A stretch of 64,000 nt of DNA. Source: Loxodes magnus (taxonomy: Eukaryota; Ciliophora; Karyorelictea; Loxodida; Loxodidae). The DNA is taken from assembly GCA_946699065.1 (NCBI GenBank), contig CAMPDV010000282.1, positions 186,001 through 250,000 of the forward strand. The letters are read 5' to 3'. The notes under the pieces were generated by a model. It worked only from the letters and a program-made list of their open reading frames with translations. It was not told the DNA's origin and did no database searches. Positions 36,879 to 49,028 of the stretch are shown piece after piece (the first letter of the stretch is position 1; the number at the start of each line of letters is the position of its first letter). A program made the position numbers and the translations under genes.

Positions 36879-39065
36879 ATGCTTAACAAACCTAATCAAT
36901 TTTATTAAGGGATATAATAGCTAACCAAAACTATATAGCTATGCTAACAGCCAGATATCAAGTATTCTCTCTATGGCCTAGTATCATAGCGATGCGAGAA
37001 TATCATCAGTTGGATTATGTAAAACTTAAATGAACTTAGTAAAATAACCAGGTCAGATCTTGCTGAATTCGATGAAAAAACTTAAAAAATGACTCAAATA
37101 ATTTAGAAGTTTAGAGAAAGAGAAAAGATAGCTAGAATATTAGAACCTAGAGAGGATTACGACTTATTAAAGTAGATTCAATGAGATCTAGATGTATTAG
37201 ATAGAAACTTAAAAATGGATACAAAAGATTAAAAGTACAGATAAAGTCTAAATGAAATGGAATAAATGTTCTAGCGAATGAAGCAAATGGATGAGTTATA
37301 ATCTCAGCGTCTGCAGCTACTTGCATATTTTAATAAAGATTAGGCTTCTTTTTCGAAGAAAAATAAAATAAACAGTCAAGAAGAATAATTATTACATAAA
37401 ATAGCTTGGATATATAAGCATAATCCTGAAAAAGTAGAGTAGCATTATTTATAAAGAAAGCCAGGAATAAGGTACTAGTTAAGATAAAAATACTAAGAAG
37501 AAATAACTAATGACACAGAATAAAGAAACAACTTTTAACTTATTTTTTAGCAAGAAATCAAATTAAAAGAGCTAGATTTTCCAAACCAAATAAAGCAAGA
37601 TTTTTTAGCATAGAATTAATAATAAGCTTACCAGGTTTAAAATTAGTAATAGAGCTAAAGTAAGTATTTTTTATTATACTAGGATTAGGAACTGAGGAAA
37701 GAATAAGAGTTTCTAACTAAGAAGCTACGATAAATTAGGAAGAAATTTATAAGAAAAAATTAACACTATCTAATGCATAAAATAAATAGCTTCTTAATAA
37801 TCCTTGAATGGAAGACAATTATGAAGCTAATCAATAATAGTAATACTAAGGATTCCCTATATAAGAATAGTATGCTCCTCAAAATAATAATACTTATTAA
37901 GATTAAGTCTAGGAGATATAAGCTGATATAGCTAATTAATATCAAAGCTAATTATACAATTTGTAATAAAGTTATGAAAATCAAATTTAAAAACTTAGAA
38001 AAAGATTATAAGAGAAAGAGGAAGAGCTAAGAAAAAGTCAATTGCTGTTCAGCGAAAACAACTAAAAGTTAAAAAAGGAGGAATAAAAAAGTGAATTTAG
38101 TTCCATTTATGAAGTAAGTTTTTATACAGGGATGATTAGAGTGTACTTAAAATAATTTAAGAGTATATTATGGATAGCAAGTTGAGCTAGAATTGTAAGT
38201 TTTATAAATTAGTAAAATTTATAATAACGGAGAAGATAAATGGAATAAAAATGTTATTTTGTACTAAATTGAAACGCAATAGCTTTATAAAATAGAAAAA
38301 AAGCTAAATTCCTAAGAATCAACCATTAAAAAAATATAAATAATTATACTTGATCAAGTGAAATCTTTAGATTGTCTAACTTTCGTTCTCTAGAAAATTA
38401 ATTATTCAAATATTTCAAATGAATGCTAAGTCCACTTTGAAGTGATATAACTTCCATAAGGAATAATTACATTAAAATAATAATCTAATAATTACTTAAA
38501 TGAAGAAGTTGCTAAAATCTAGTTTGAAGCACAAAACACTGGAAAAGAGTAATGGCCATAAAACGCTTCAATAGAAAGTTTAGATAATTTTGCATAGAAA
38601 TGTCAAATAGGAGTTTTAAATCCGGAGTAAAGCAAAACAGTGGAATTAAAGATTGTAACAGAGAAAGATTCAGGAAAATATTAGCATAAATTCTAACTTG
38701 AAGCAGATGGAAACCGCTTTGGAGAGATTTTGACTTATTAGTACAGTGTTTATAATCCTTCAACAGAGTAAGATTAGCAGTTAAGATAAAATTACTAAGA
38801 TTTTATTTAAACCTAAAATGAAGAAAATATAAATTAGTTAGAAAAGCTAAAAAAGAGAAGAGATATTGCTTGATATTTCCATTATTCAAAAAAAGAAAAA
38901 TTTTAGAAAGTAAAATTGGAAAATTTAGTTGAATCTATCCTTAATTAAAGCTCAAATATGATATAATATAATTTGAAAAACGATTTATAAATTTCACCAA
39001 GACAAGCCTAGAAAAATTAAGTATAGATAGTGAAAAATTCAAAGCCATACTGCTAGATTTTTTGA
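36879..39065 (+). CDS. FW-domain/CaaX protein (copy C), complete
   Basis: ATG 36879 (MLNKPNQFYQG) to TGA 39063-39065, with introns of 23 nt (37660), 16 nt (38114) and 18 nt (38195) removed: 709 residues in one frame. It has the same architecture as the gene at 8884: a Gln-rich coiled coil, two NBR1-type FW repeats (NNGEDKW; then EQWP, LNPEQ, DSGKYQH, GNRFGEIL), a helical tail and the CaaX end CQIF. It has only one of the N-terminal modules that are tandem in copy A. Trp in NNGEDKW and EQWP is TGG where copy A has TGA; the DIAW Trp is TGA where copy A has TGG. This is the best evidence in the window for the code. Confidence 0.85.
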
Positions 39066-39069
39066 ATAA

Positions 39070-39950
39070 AAAATAGAAAAAATAAGATAAAATAGCATTT
39101 AAATCTCTAATATCTAATTAAAGTATTAAGATTATTAATCTTTCACTCTTAAACTTGAACTATTTATTCCTCTATTTAAATTATTTTAAAAAGGGAAGAG
39201 TAAAGAGAAGATATAAATAATACTTATTTTCAAAATTAACATTACTGTTTTTAATTAAGCAAAAGGCTTTGTATTAGAGTTGTATCATCTGAGTAAATTT
39301 CTTAGTAAAATAGATGAAAAGCAATAACTCTTAAATTAAAGAAAGTATATTTAAATAAAGTATAATAGGAATCTTTATCAACTATGCTCTTAATATATTA
39401 ATATCATATAAGCATATCAAAGAGATTTATTTATCATGATAGATATTTTATCTTAATATAAATCTAAATTATTGGCTTATTTTGCTTGTTTATAAGCTAC
39501 AGCAAGATAATTTCGCTAAAAGTAGATAACTTTGAAAATAAATGTTCTTAAAAGAACTAAATATTGATTACTAGAAATTAACTAATTGTCTTCATAGACA
39601 TCTATTAGGATTAATACCTTACTATTTTTCTATCGAATCTTAAAAATAACTCTTTAAATTTACTGTTTAATCTCTTTAAAACTCTCATATCTGTGTACTC
39701 CCATATATATAAGCTTCTGAAATAGACTAATGGTTAAATAAAGAATAATAATTTATTGATTCTGATAATAGCAGATAATAACCCTTATATTTTCTAAAAT
39801 AAATAACTAATTTAATTTCTGTCTGCTATATAAGCAATTAATCTAAGATAAATAAGTTATTAAGTTTTAAGTTCTCAATAATAATCTTAACTAATTAAAA
39901 TGATACCTTTAGGTTAATATATAAGAAGAAAATAATAATTTTAAGAATTA
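39070..39950. other. AT-rich interval, no gene seen
   Basis: Probably the 3' flank of the FW gene and the 3' end of the minus-strand kelch-like frame. Nothing specific is recognised. Confidence 0.3.
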
Positions 39951-39959
39951 AATTATAGA

Positions 39960-40580
39960 TAACCATTCAAATACTTATATCATTATATTTATTATTTAAG
40001 ATATACCAGTTAAATACTCTCTCCAATTTCATTCTATTTCTTTCCGTCTTTCACTAAGTTATTCAAAACTCAATACTTCATTAGATTAGCTGAACTAGTA
40101 TAAATCACTTTTGCTTATGACTTCCTGATTAAACCAAAGCCTTATTAACCAAATTTTATACCCAATAGCGCAATTTATTTCAAATCGAATATCTGAGTAT
40201 CTATTTAGGAAATCCGTTTTATATACAAGAAAAGAATTAGCTTTATAGTAGAAAATTGCTGTAGCTTTATCTTTTCTAGTTAATACTTAGAACTATATAT
40301 TAACTAATTTTTCTAGTTTTTAATGCCTGTATTTTATTCTAAACTACTCTAAATAATTAAAACCTCAAATTACATACTCCTTTGTGAATGCTTGGTTACA
40401 TCCAAATAAACAAGCAGGGATTCAAATAGATTTGATCCAGTTAGGCTTCTATGAGTTAAAATTAAATACTTCGCATTCTTTTAAATGGGCAAATGCATTT
40501 AAACTATCTTTTCCTGATTTTATGTATATCCTATTTAGCTTGTTAAAGCTAATCCTATGAGTATATCTCTGAAGCTTCAT
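39960..40580 (-). CDS. Kelch-like protein (weak)
   Basis: The minus strand from ATG 40578-40580 (MKLQRYTHRISFNKLNRIY) stays in one frame for about 200 codons. One segment has the kelch-repeat pattern: VFNFNSQKPNW, then a Pro and a Gly-Cys, then YVIWGFN. In kelch blades the last part is usually a diglycine; here one Gly codon is TGA, read as Trp. A single degenerate blade is visible, so this is a diverged kelch protein or a decaying copy. The end is not resolved. Confidence 0.4.
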
Positions 40581-40719
40581 TTAATACTCTTACTTTTTAT
40601 TTTTATTAGAGATAATTTAGATCTTGCCTATTAAAAATTATCTCTCTGATAAGATTAATTATTCTTCAAAGATCTATTCAATTTAGATGAAGTATTATAT
40701 ATATATAAAATGGATGTCG

Positions 40720-41116
40720 GCCGCGTCAGATAAATTAGTAGGTAATCTGGTGTAGTTTATACTACATTGCGAGTGATCTCCACTAGAGGCAACCACGGGG
40801 AAGAGTGGATAAGCTCGTTGAGACGTACCTAACTTACCCCGAGGGTTCTCTCTAGCAATATGAAAGTTTGACTGACGGGCCTTCTAATTACCGACTTAAT
40901 AACTAATTCTTATTTGGACCTTATTCAAGAAGATTGAAGCATTTGGCTCAAGATTTAAGAATAATTTTTAATAAGAAGATTCCCCATTTGGAGAAGCTGA
41001 AATGATTCATTGGACCTCTAGAATTTTAACAAGAAACATGAGAATATTTTCTTAATATTAAATATTAATATTAAAAGAGCTGCGCGCCAATGAGGTGCTA
41101 CGCGCTCTATAATAAT
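40720..41116 (-). repeat. 0.38-kb inverted block, right-type (pair 2)
   Basis: Diverged copy of the 18267-18610 block, ending CGCGCTCTATAATAAT. It keeps the CTTACCCCGAGGG segment that is deleted at 18.35 kb. Confidence 0.8.
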
Positions 41117-41420
41117 TTTTATTTATTTATTAGATTTTCTTTTGTATCTTACTCTTCTGATATTGCATTCTTTGCTATACTTTTTTTAAATTTAACATTA
41201 GAATCATTTTTTATTGAAGCAATATTCTTGATGTAAGGTCTTCAAGAAAGATTAAAGCTAATTTCATACTTGTCTACTCCTATACAAACTTAGCGAATCT
41301 TCTGACTCCATCTCAGTAATTAGATTTATTAAGCTTCCTTAAGATCAAAATATTTATAAATAAATTTGATTATAGAGCGCGTAGCACTCTCGTTGGAACA
41401 GCTCTTTAAAAAAATGTTTC

Positions 41421-41534
41421 ATACTGACAAGAATGTTTGTTACTGATAAAATTATCAGATACTGATAAACCTTGTTCAATACTGGTATAATTATTCAGTA
41501 CTGATAAAAATGTTCAATACTGATATAATTTAAG
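41421..41534 (+). repeat. About six tandem copies of a 20-bp TACTGAT repeat
   Basis: Units of about 19-20 bp each carrying TACTGATA or TACTGACA/TACTGGTA, with A/T-rich remainder and several TTCA before the unit. It lies inside the inverted-repeat element. Confidence 0.75.
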
Positions 41535-41576
41535 AATATTCGTAATCTTATCTACTTGTTGGAGGTCCAAGGACAT

Positions 41577-41816
41577 GGCAGGATTGTGTCTCATTGCATC
41601 ACCAAAGCAGAGGACGACATGTGTCAATTATGGGTACTTAAATTCCCCACCTCTGATGAAGCTCGCAATATTATTTCTTTTTCGTTCCAGAATTATATTA
41701 AATTTAAATTAAGCCAGTGCCGAAGGTCTAAGAATCTTATGTCTCGATGCCAAACCAAAGCAGAGGAAGACATAAAGTCGATTATGGGTACTTAACTTCC
41801 CCAATCTCTGATGAAG
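41577..41816 (+). repeat. Two 90-bp direct repeats, GC-richer
   Basis: Segments 41577-41661 and 41727-41816 share ACCAAAGCAGAGGA, GACAT, ATTATGGGTACTTAA and CTCTGATGAAG. An open frame spans them, but the repeat offset (about 150 bp) and the shared terminal TGATGA (box C-like) leave open a pair of small RNAs. Function unknown. Confidence 0.5.
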
Positions 41817-41829
41817 ATGACCTTGTTGT

Positions 41830-43185
41830 TCACCTTCGAACAACTATGGCGGTTTTAAAAAATATATAGTAAATACTCAAAAAATAAGTACAAAATAAAT
41901 ATTTGGGCCAAAAAGAGATTGAACCAAGATTCCTATGGTCAAGAAAGGCTAAATTTGTGCAAATATTTACGCAATAGAAGAAGTGAGCTCTGAAGGAGAC
42001 TGCAATGATCCTATGATCGCATGAAATAATTCTATCATCTCATAAAACAACTTATAAATTTATCATTGATAAACCTAATAATGGAAATATCACTTTAATT
42101 ATCTTATCTTATCTTATAGTAAAACATGATTCTGCTAATAATAAGAAAATAGAAAATTTCTGAAGCAAATAATTTAAAAATAATAAATGCTTTTATGAAA
42201 GGATTAAAGCATATACGAAAATAAAAAATAGAGTATAAGTAAATCTTAAATTTACAATCTATATAAAGTACAAAAAGATAAAACAGGAAACTTAGAGAAC
42301 AAAAATTATAAAAGTAATAATAAATTGCTAAAGAATTAAATAAAATAAATATGATAAAAAACTAACATAATTTAACTGCCTAAAATACAGCAAATCTTAT
42401 CTTTTTATAGAATGAAATTTCTTACCTTTTAAATATTATATTACAATATCAAATACTTAAAATACTTATTCTAAAAAGATTTTTTTTATTTTATTACTTC
42501 TTTTTAATAGAAAAAAGATATTAATCTCAGTTACTTTAAAATTTTAAAATATCTTATAGTATTTTACAAAATGTGTTAATGAAAATAGTACCAGTATATC
42601 CTATCTTGACAATAGATAAAAAAATAATTTAATAAAAATTTATTTTTTACATAATAAGTTGATTAATTAAAATATTTATAGCATTCCTTAATTTAAAAGA
42701 ATCAAAAATAATAAAAAATATTTTATTTTATTCATATAAGCCTCTAAAAAATAATTAATCTAAAAATTGATTTCTTATTTAAAACAAGAATTTTAAATTA
42801 CAATTTTTTCATAATTTGAAACAAAAATACCAATAAAACAATTTTGAGCTTTAAAAATAAGATTCTTAAAATAATAATTAGTAGAATAAAAAATTTTATT
42901 CAATTATAAGATTTCAGATTTTTAAATTTGGTAGTTTTTTCATTATTTATTTAAGAAATTTTTGTAATTTTCCGTCCAAGAAAACTTTAATAGTTTGATT
43001 AAAGGGTTAAATTAGATTATCGAAGGAGATTAATGAAATCCTTAAGCAAATGACAAAATTATAAAAAAGTTAAATCTAATTGGATGACTTGAAGAAAAAA
43101 CAAATAAATATATATGAAAGAAATTGAAACAAGATTATTGAGCTATTAATTTATAAAATAATACTTCTATTAATAAATAAGTAAA
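41830..43185. other. AT-rich interior of the 2.9-kb element, no gene seen
   Basis: Low-complexity AT-rich sequence with poly-A and poly-T runs; no reading frame with motifs. Confidence 0.4.
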
Positions 43186-43189
43186 TGTG

Positions 43190-43600
43190 ATTATAGAGCG
43201 CGAAGCACCTCGTTGGCGCACAGTTCTTTCAGTATTAATATTTAATATTAAAAAAAGTGTTCTCAAAAGCTTGATTTCATTCTATTAGTCCAAAGAATCA
43301 CTTCATCTTCTCCAAATGGGGAATCATCTTTTTAAAAATTATTCTTAAATCTTGAATCAAATGCTTCGGTTTTCTTAATTAAGATTCAAATAAGAATTAG
43401 TAATTAAGTCATTAATTAGAAGGCCCGTCAGTCAAACTTTCATACTGCTAGAGAGAAATCTCGGAGTAAGTTAGGCATATCTCAATTGAGTTTATCCACC
43501 CTTTTCCGTGGTGGCATCTAATGCAAGATTACTCGCAATGCAGTATACACTGCACCAGATTACCTACTAGTTTTTCTGACGCGACCGACATCCATTTTAT
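43190..43600 (+). repeat. 0.38-kb inverted block, left-type (pair 2)
   Basis: Starts TTATAGAGCGCGAAGC and ends CTGACGCGACCGACATCC. It is the inverted partner of 40705-41116. Confidence 0.8.
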
Positions 43601-43609
43601 CTTAATATT

Positions 43610-45045
43610 TAAATATGGTGAAATTTTTGAATCTTTTAGTTTAATAAAATAAAAATTGAATATTTTATATACCATGATAATTTTTTTAATTTGATATTTC
43701 TTGTTATTTTTTACTTAAAAAATAAGGAAAAATATTTTTTATAACTTAGAAATTAAAAAAATAAATAGATAAATGATTAGAGTAAAAATAAAGAAGCAAA
43801 AATACTAATAGTATTAAATATACAGAAATAATAAATATTAATAAAAAGTTATGAATATATATTAAATAAAATTAAAATATTTTATAGGAAAATTTAATTT
43901 TTCTATAAAAAACTCTCACCTTCTGATTATCTATCAGGTTGCAAATTCTCTAGTTTTAAAAAAATTCATTTATGTTTATATTTCATCCAATAATTAAATT
44001 CATTCTTCCATAGTTTTCCATCACTTGTAGGATAAAAATTAGTAAAGCTTTTCTAAACCTTCTTAGAGATTATCTTATTTTATTTACAATTTCTCCAGAA
44101 TTGCTATGTGCTATTACAGATTTAGTATTTTTTTCTAGAATTTTTTTGCTCTTGTTAGAGTTCTTTCTATTTTTATTAGGATTGCTTAGTTGATCATTTA
44201 GAATTGTTATTATCCCATTATATTTAAAACTACTTTTATTTATTTCTCTTATTTTTTTTTCTTGGATTATCTTTTCTTGCTTCTTAAAATTTTTTATTTT
44301 TTATGATAATTACAAAAAAATAAGAAACTGATTATAAAAATATTATATTAAATAACAATTAAATTTAATCTAATTTTTTATTTTATTTAATTTATATAAA
44401 ATTTATTTTTTAAAGCTTAAATAGTAAAAATATTATATTAAGTTAATTTATACCCAGACAATTTTAAGAAGATTGTTTATAGTTACAAATTTAAAAAATT
44501 AAATTCCATTTAAAATATTTTTGTTTTTTCAAAGCACTACATAGGAAAAATATTTTTTTTTGAATTTTTTTGTTTATTCAAAAATACTTTCATATAACTC
44601 TTTTTTATAAATTATTTAACGTTTATTAATCTTTAAATAATTTTGATAATGCATTATTCTGAAATTGTATATAGAAATCTGTTTTCTTAAAAAATATTTT
44701 TAAATTATTCCAATTTTAATATCCCAATTTTAATATCCCAATAAATCCCTGTTCATCCTATAACTATCCTATCATATAAAACTCTATATTAAAAAAGTAA
44801 GATTTTTATGATTTTTTCCACATTTTATCCTCTTCCTTTTTTCAACATTTTGCATGCTAGCAATCTCACCATCTCCTTTATTATTTTTTCATTTTAATTT
44901 TACTTAGTTTACAAAATTTTGGACTCTTCTCTTCTATACTATTAATCTCTTAAATAAAATTGCATTTTCAAATTTATATATTTTTCTTAACTTTTATACT
45001 TTCCAACTTTTTTTTATTTTTTTTATTTATTAATTAATTAATTTC
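43610..45045. other. AT-rich interval, no gene seen
   Basis: Contains a short repeat of CCAATTTTAATATC (about 44708-44740) and long T runs. Nothing else is recognised. Confidence 0.4.
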
Positions 45046-45051
45046 AACTTA

Positions 45052-45334
45052 AAGAGTTTTGGACTGCAACTTCTTGCAGTTTAACGACCCCAGCACTCCC
45101 TTCATGGGATAACGGGGATATCCTGTTGCTTTCGAAAAGCAGCAGCCAGGGAGCTCCATCGCTATGGGCAGCCAGGCTTCAAGCCCCTACCAGGAGTGGA
45201 TAATCAAAAGGAAGGCGTTCCCTTGCAAAGGTTGACTTTGACCAGGGACTTTCTCAGCGACAGGAAAGGAACTTGTTCCTAGCCATAAAACCAGAAAGTG
45301 AGATTCAGAAGGTCAATCTCAGCTCCCACCATCT
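45052..45334 (+). ncRNA. Candidate structured RNA, diverged copy
   Basis: It follows a TTAATTAATTAATT tract and aligns with 11758-12040 over its whole length, with many differences. The conserved core includes ATAACGGG, ATCCTGTTG, GGAGCTCCATCGCTATG, AGGCTTCAA and TCAGCGA. Hairpins: ACTGCAA-CTTC-TTGCAGT at 45063-45080; a 10-bp stem CTGTTGCTTT/AAAGCAGCAG near 45.12-45.15 kb; AGGAA-CTTG-TTCCT at 45267-45280; GAGATT/AATCTC near 45.3 kb. The first hairpin carries a compensatory change against the 11.8 kb copy, and the third swaps one stable tetraloop (UUCG) for another (CUUG). This pattern favours selection on RNA structure. Confidence 0.55.
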
Positions 45335-45479
45335 TTTTAATTATCAAATAATTTAAAATAGCATACCTATTATTATAGTCTAAATTTATATCAAAAAAGT
45401 TATCTTTATTACTGCTAATATAATCATAAAAAATAGCAAATATTTTGCTATTAATTTAAGTTTTTATAATTAGTCATTA

Positions 45480-46274
45480 AACATTAAAATAACTGTTCGC
45501 CTTCCGGATTAATTGAAGTTTTAAATGTATAAAATCTCCGTTCCTGCATGTTATGTCCTTGCACTGCACTTTTTCCTTGACTTCTCTCTTTTATATAATC
45601 TGAGTTGAGAATTTTTTGCAGATTTTTCCATTTCCCGATGAAAAGAATTCCGTCACTCACTACTTCATTTGCTATTAGTTAACATTTCTCCAGATATTCA
45701 TTCTTATTTTTTTCTATTGGGAACATTTCCGTCATAAATGTAAAGTGCTGTTGCAAATGTAGTATCTTTTTCTTGCTTAAAGAAATGTCTTTTCTTGTTT
45801 CTCTATTTCCATTAGAGTTCCTTATGAAGGTTTCTAGAGATTTTCTTCTATTAATTTGAGTCTTAAATCTAATTTTACTCAGTTTTTCTCGTCCCGCTCT
45901 TCCATTATTCAAATATCATTCTCTAAACTTGCAATTTGCTTATAAACTCCGATTTTAGCTCTTCGGTCTACCATATGGGCTTCATCATCTTCATGATTTA
46001 TCAAATCCTGACTTAATACAAGCATCTCTTCCTTCTGGGAGTTTAATTCCTCTTCGAGTTTTTTTATGTTTCTAATAAGTTGATAAATCAGCTGTTTTAT
46101 CTAAGAGACCATTTGTTCTATTTCAGTATAGTCTAAATCAAAGGTAATAGGATCTATATTGAATTATCGTACTTTGCCTTCTTCGTTTATTTTTTATTTT
46201 TTCGTTATTATTTTTATCGATTCAGTTGAGTGGTCTCTTTTTTCAGTTCCCAATGGAGGTGTTAAGAGCTACAT
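45480..46274 (-). CDS. Coiled-coil protein, unrecognised
   Basis: The minus strand from ATG 46272-46274 reads MQLLTPPLGTEKRDHSTESI and continues in frame into a strong heptad-like coiled coil (KKLEEELNSQKEEMLVL, then IASLENDIWIMEERDEKNW, with TGA as Trp). Near 45.75-45.8 kb the best frame changes; the second part contains VSDGILFIGKWKNLQKIL and ends SINPEGEQLF. No GTAAG...AG intron fits the change, so an indel is likely. It lies beside the structured-RNA block and the gag-like ORF, and could be host or element-derived. Confidence 0.45.
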
Positions 46275-46359
46275 TAACTTTTCTATTCTGAATTTTTATC
46301 TCGGTTCTTACTTGTCCTTTGATGGAAGAGATCTGGTTTATTTTAATTTGTAGGAGTTA

Positions 46360-47030
46360 ATATTTTGATAAGTTATTCTAATCTATTAGAAGAGCGTTAA
46401 GTTGAAGAAGACGTGGGGAGAATATATGGTTATGGTTTTGTCTCCTGTTCTGAGGAATTGGTAAAAAAGGGTTGTTGAAGGGAGGCATTTGATATTATAG
46501 GTTTTTATAATGAAATGAAAATAAAAGGTTAAATAAATTGATTAAAGAGTTAATTAAATTAGTAGATCTATACTAAGTACAAAAGGTTCTAACTAAAACC
46601 AATAGAACTTAAAGCTTATTTATTTAGTTACTTTTAGAAGTTCCTTAAATTTATTGATTAATTTAAAAAATGATTTAAAATTATGAAAGTAAGTAAATAA
46701 AAGGTATAAATTAGATAATTAATTTAACTGAGATAGAATAAGGCTAAATCAAGTTTATAATACAGTTAAAGACTTAAAATTTAGAAATAATATATAGTAT
46801 TTATATTTTTATCTTCATTCCCTAATTTTATTGTAATACCAACAAAATATTAGTATTTAGATTAATTTTATAAGTAAAGATAATTATAGCTTAGTTAGAG
46901 AAAAAAGAACTAACTAATTTTTATATCTGTTAAATCCTTCAAACTTTTAAGATATTTTTGAAATTGATAAATCTTAGAATTTAATTATTTAGATTGTATT
47001 CTAAACAAATTTAATAATCTTACTTCTCAA
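46360..47030. other. AT-rich interval, no gene seen
   Basis: Between divergently oriented ORFs; probably holds their upstream regions. No specific element is recognised. Confidence 0.3.
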
Positions 47031-47037
47031 ATAAAAA

Positions 47038-48420
47038 TGCTAGAAGCCATATATAAAGGAGCTTTTCCAAATTCTAGGAAATAGGAGCAAGCGATATCCT
47101 AGAAATTCTAGGACTAGGAAAAGAACACTTGGAAGGTTATCCATTAAGCTACAACTCCACTTTCAGAGAAAAGAAAAGGAAGTATATAAGAATATCTTAA
47201 ATTAAGAGAACACGCACAACAATGGAGCTAATAGATTTTAGTAACTTGTAAAAGTAGTGATGAACCTTTAGGAAGAGATAAAAAGGTTTAAAAAGGACAA
47301 TAGTTAACTAACTTAATGATTCAATAAGTAGGAGGAAATTAGCAAGAGACTTGTGTATCAGAAAGAGAAATCCTTACCTTATAGAAAAAGAAGTAAAATT
47401 AAATTAGTCAATTCTCAAAGACGAAAGCAACTAAAAGATAATTAAAATAAAGTAGAAAAGTTAGTTGAGATGCAATAGCAATATAAAATTAAATAGATTT
47501 TCATTAATTTATGTAAGATAGAATGCAAATCGAAAAGATTGAGATTTAAGTTATTAAACTTAAAGAGAAGAATGCTTATTTTATAAGATAAAAGGACATT
47601 TTTATAAGCAATACATTAAGATAAAATATTTTAATCCTAGAGGTTGATAAAATGAAAGATAAATGCAATAAAAAAGATATATTTAACAAGAATAAAAAGA
47701 GAATAAGTTTCACTATGCTGAATGGATTAGAAAAAATTAAAAGGAAAAAATCAACAGAACTTATAAAATACAGAATCATTTAAGACATTAAGATAGGTAG
47801 AGAGCATAAAAAACTTTTAAGAAACGTATAAGAGCTTACAGGAAAAATAATGTATATCTAACACATAAGAATAAAAACTGTAAATAATTGCTCAGCAAAG
47901 ATAATAATTTAATAATTAGAAACTAAATTCAACTAATTCAAAGAGCTGACCGAAAGAATAATCCTTTAAATTATACCGATGAATGATTATGGATATTGAA
48001 CCTAAAGATCAGCCAGAAAGAATTTTCTTATATAAGAGTTTAAAAAATGCTGATAATGCAGGAGATATGTACATCACTAAGATACTATTGGTATTTCAAA
48101 CGAAAGCAATAAAAAGAAAATTTAAAATTATGATAATCTTTTAGTAATTTATATTGTACTCCAGAAGAGTTATTATACAGGAAAAAATGAACAAGGAAGA
48201 GAAACCTTGATGGATATTGCTCATACTCAACAAAGAAGAAATTATAATATGATTGGAAATGAACTCGACTGAAGCAAGATACTTTTAATAAAAAAGAGTT
48301 AATGTAGTACATCCAGATATGTATTAAGAAAATGATATGAAGAAGATTGGAAAAGGAATATTAAGAAAAATTTAAAAACTTTACAGCAATGAACCTGATT
48401 AAAAGGTGGAATTACTATAA
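47038..48420 (+). CDS. Diverged gag-like ORF
   Basis: An ATG near 47038 begins MLEAIYKGAFPNSRKQEQ, and a frame of about 140 codons is protein-like. From about 47.88 kb the DNA aligns with the zinc-knuckle ORF of the palindrome (INQKLNS-like segment, then the CWxC site at about 48.05 kb). Here the knuckle reads CWQCRRYVHH without the final Cys, and frames shift between segments. It is best seen as an old relative of the palindromic gag-like ORF, probably inactive. Confidence 0.4.
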
Positions 48421-48429
48421 TAATTATTA

Positions 48430-49020
48430 TATATAATTATTATATAATAATGTTTTGTCAATCACAAGTATACTAAATTTATTTATCTTGATTTTTAATT
48501 AATAATGTCAACTATTTTTATATTTCTTAATAAATTTTGCATTAGTTAATTTCAACTTTCATGGTTAGATATTAAAGTTAAGATAAAATATAAAAATTAA
48601 TTAAAAATAGTAAAAATAAAATTTAGTAATATGAATAATTAAAATGCTAAAGTAACTAAATGGTAACTTTTATATCTAATTGAAAGATAAACTAATAGAG
48701 TATCTTTTTGTTAAAATAAAGTTATTATTATTGAACTTATCTCTAAGCATATAATATAAAACTAGACATTTTTATAATATATATCTTATAATTCTTATAA
48801 GTCTCCTAATATCTTTTAGCTTTATTATATCTAACTATTTTCTATAAAACTCAAAATTTAGCTTCATTATTTGATGTGAATTAAAGCTTTTAATATAATT
48901 TTGGATTTTATCATTTTAAATTATGTATATTATTTGCTTTAATCTAAAGTAGTTTAATTAAATATTAAGTTAAGAGTTTTTGTTTAAATCTTAAAATATT
49001 TAACTCAATTTATTTAAGAT
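48430..49020. promoter_or_regulatory. AT-rich upstream region of the kinase-MORN gene
   Basis: It contains an AT palindrome (about 48420-48450, TAATTATTATATATAATTATTA) and no coding signal. It should include the promoter of the gene starting at 49029, but no element is recognisable. Confidence 0.3.
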
Positions 49021-49028
49021 ATTATAAT

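Larger units (their letters stand above)
40705..43600. mobile_element. 2.9-kb element with long terminal inverted repeats
   Basis: The outer ends are inverted copies of ATAAAATGGATGTCGG followed by YCGCGTCAG, continuing into the 0.38-kb block (40720-41116 and, inverted, 43190-43585). The interior is about 2.1 kb and contains an extra 40-bp fragment of the block end (41372-41412), a 20-bp tandem repeat, a 90-bp direct repeat and AT-rich sequence. No transposase is recognised, so it would be non-autonomous. I see no clear target-site duplication. Confidence 0.6.

Noticed and set aside
41556-41795. 79-codon open frame with two similar halves as a protein gene
   Set aside because: The halves are explained by a DNA-level direct repeat; there is no recognisable domain and small-RNA or repeat explanations are as good.
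45090-45130. Resemblance of GGGATAACGGGG to the LSU rRNA segment around the I-SceI site
   Set aside because: The similarity is limited to about 10 bases; flanking sequence does not follow rRNA.
45170-45210. B-box-like GGCTTCAAGCC suggesting a tRNA or tRNA-derived SINE
   Set aside because: No acceptor stem, anticodon arm or A box could be fitted; the other copy changes the motif to GGCTTCAACCC.
46159-46353. Plus-strand hydrophobic open frame
   Set aside because: The minus strand reads in frame from ATG 46272 into a coiled-coil protein; the plus frame is its shadow.
47576-48312. Minus-strand hydrophobic open frames
   Set aside because: Opposite strand of the Lys/Gln-rich gag-like region; low-complexity shadows with no motif.
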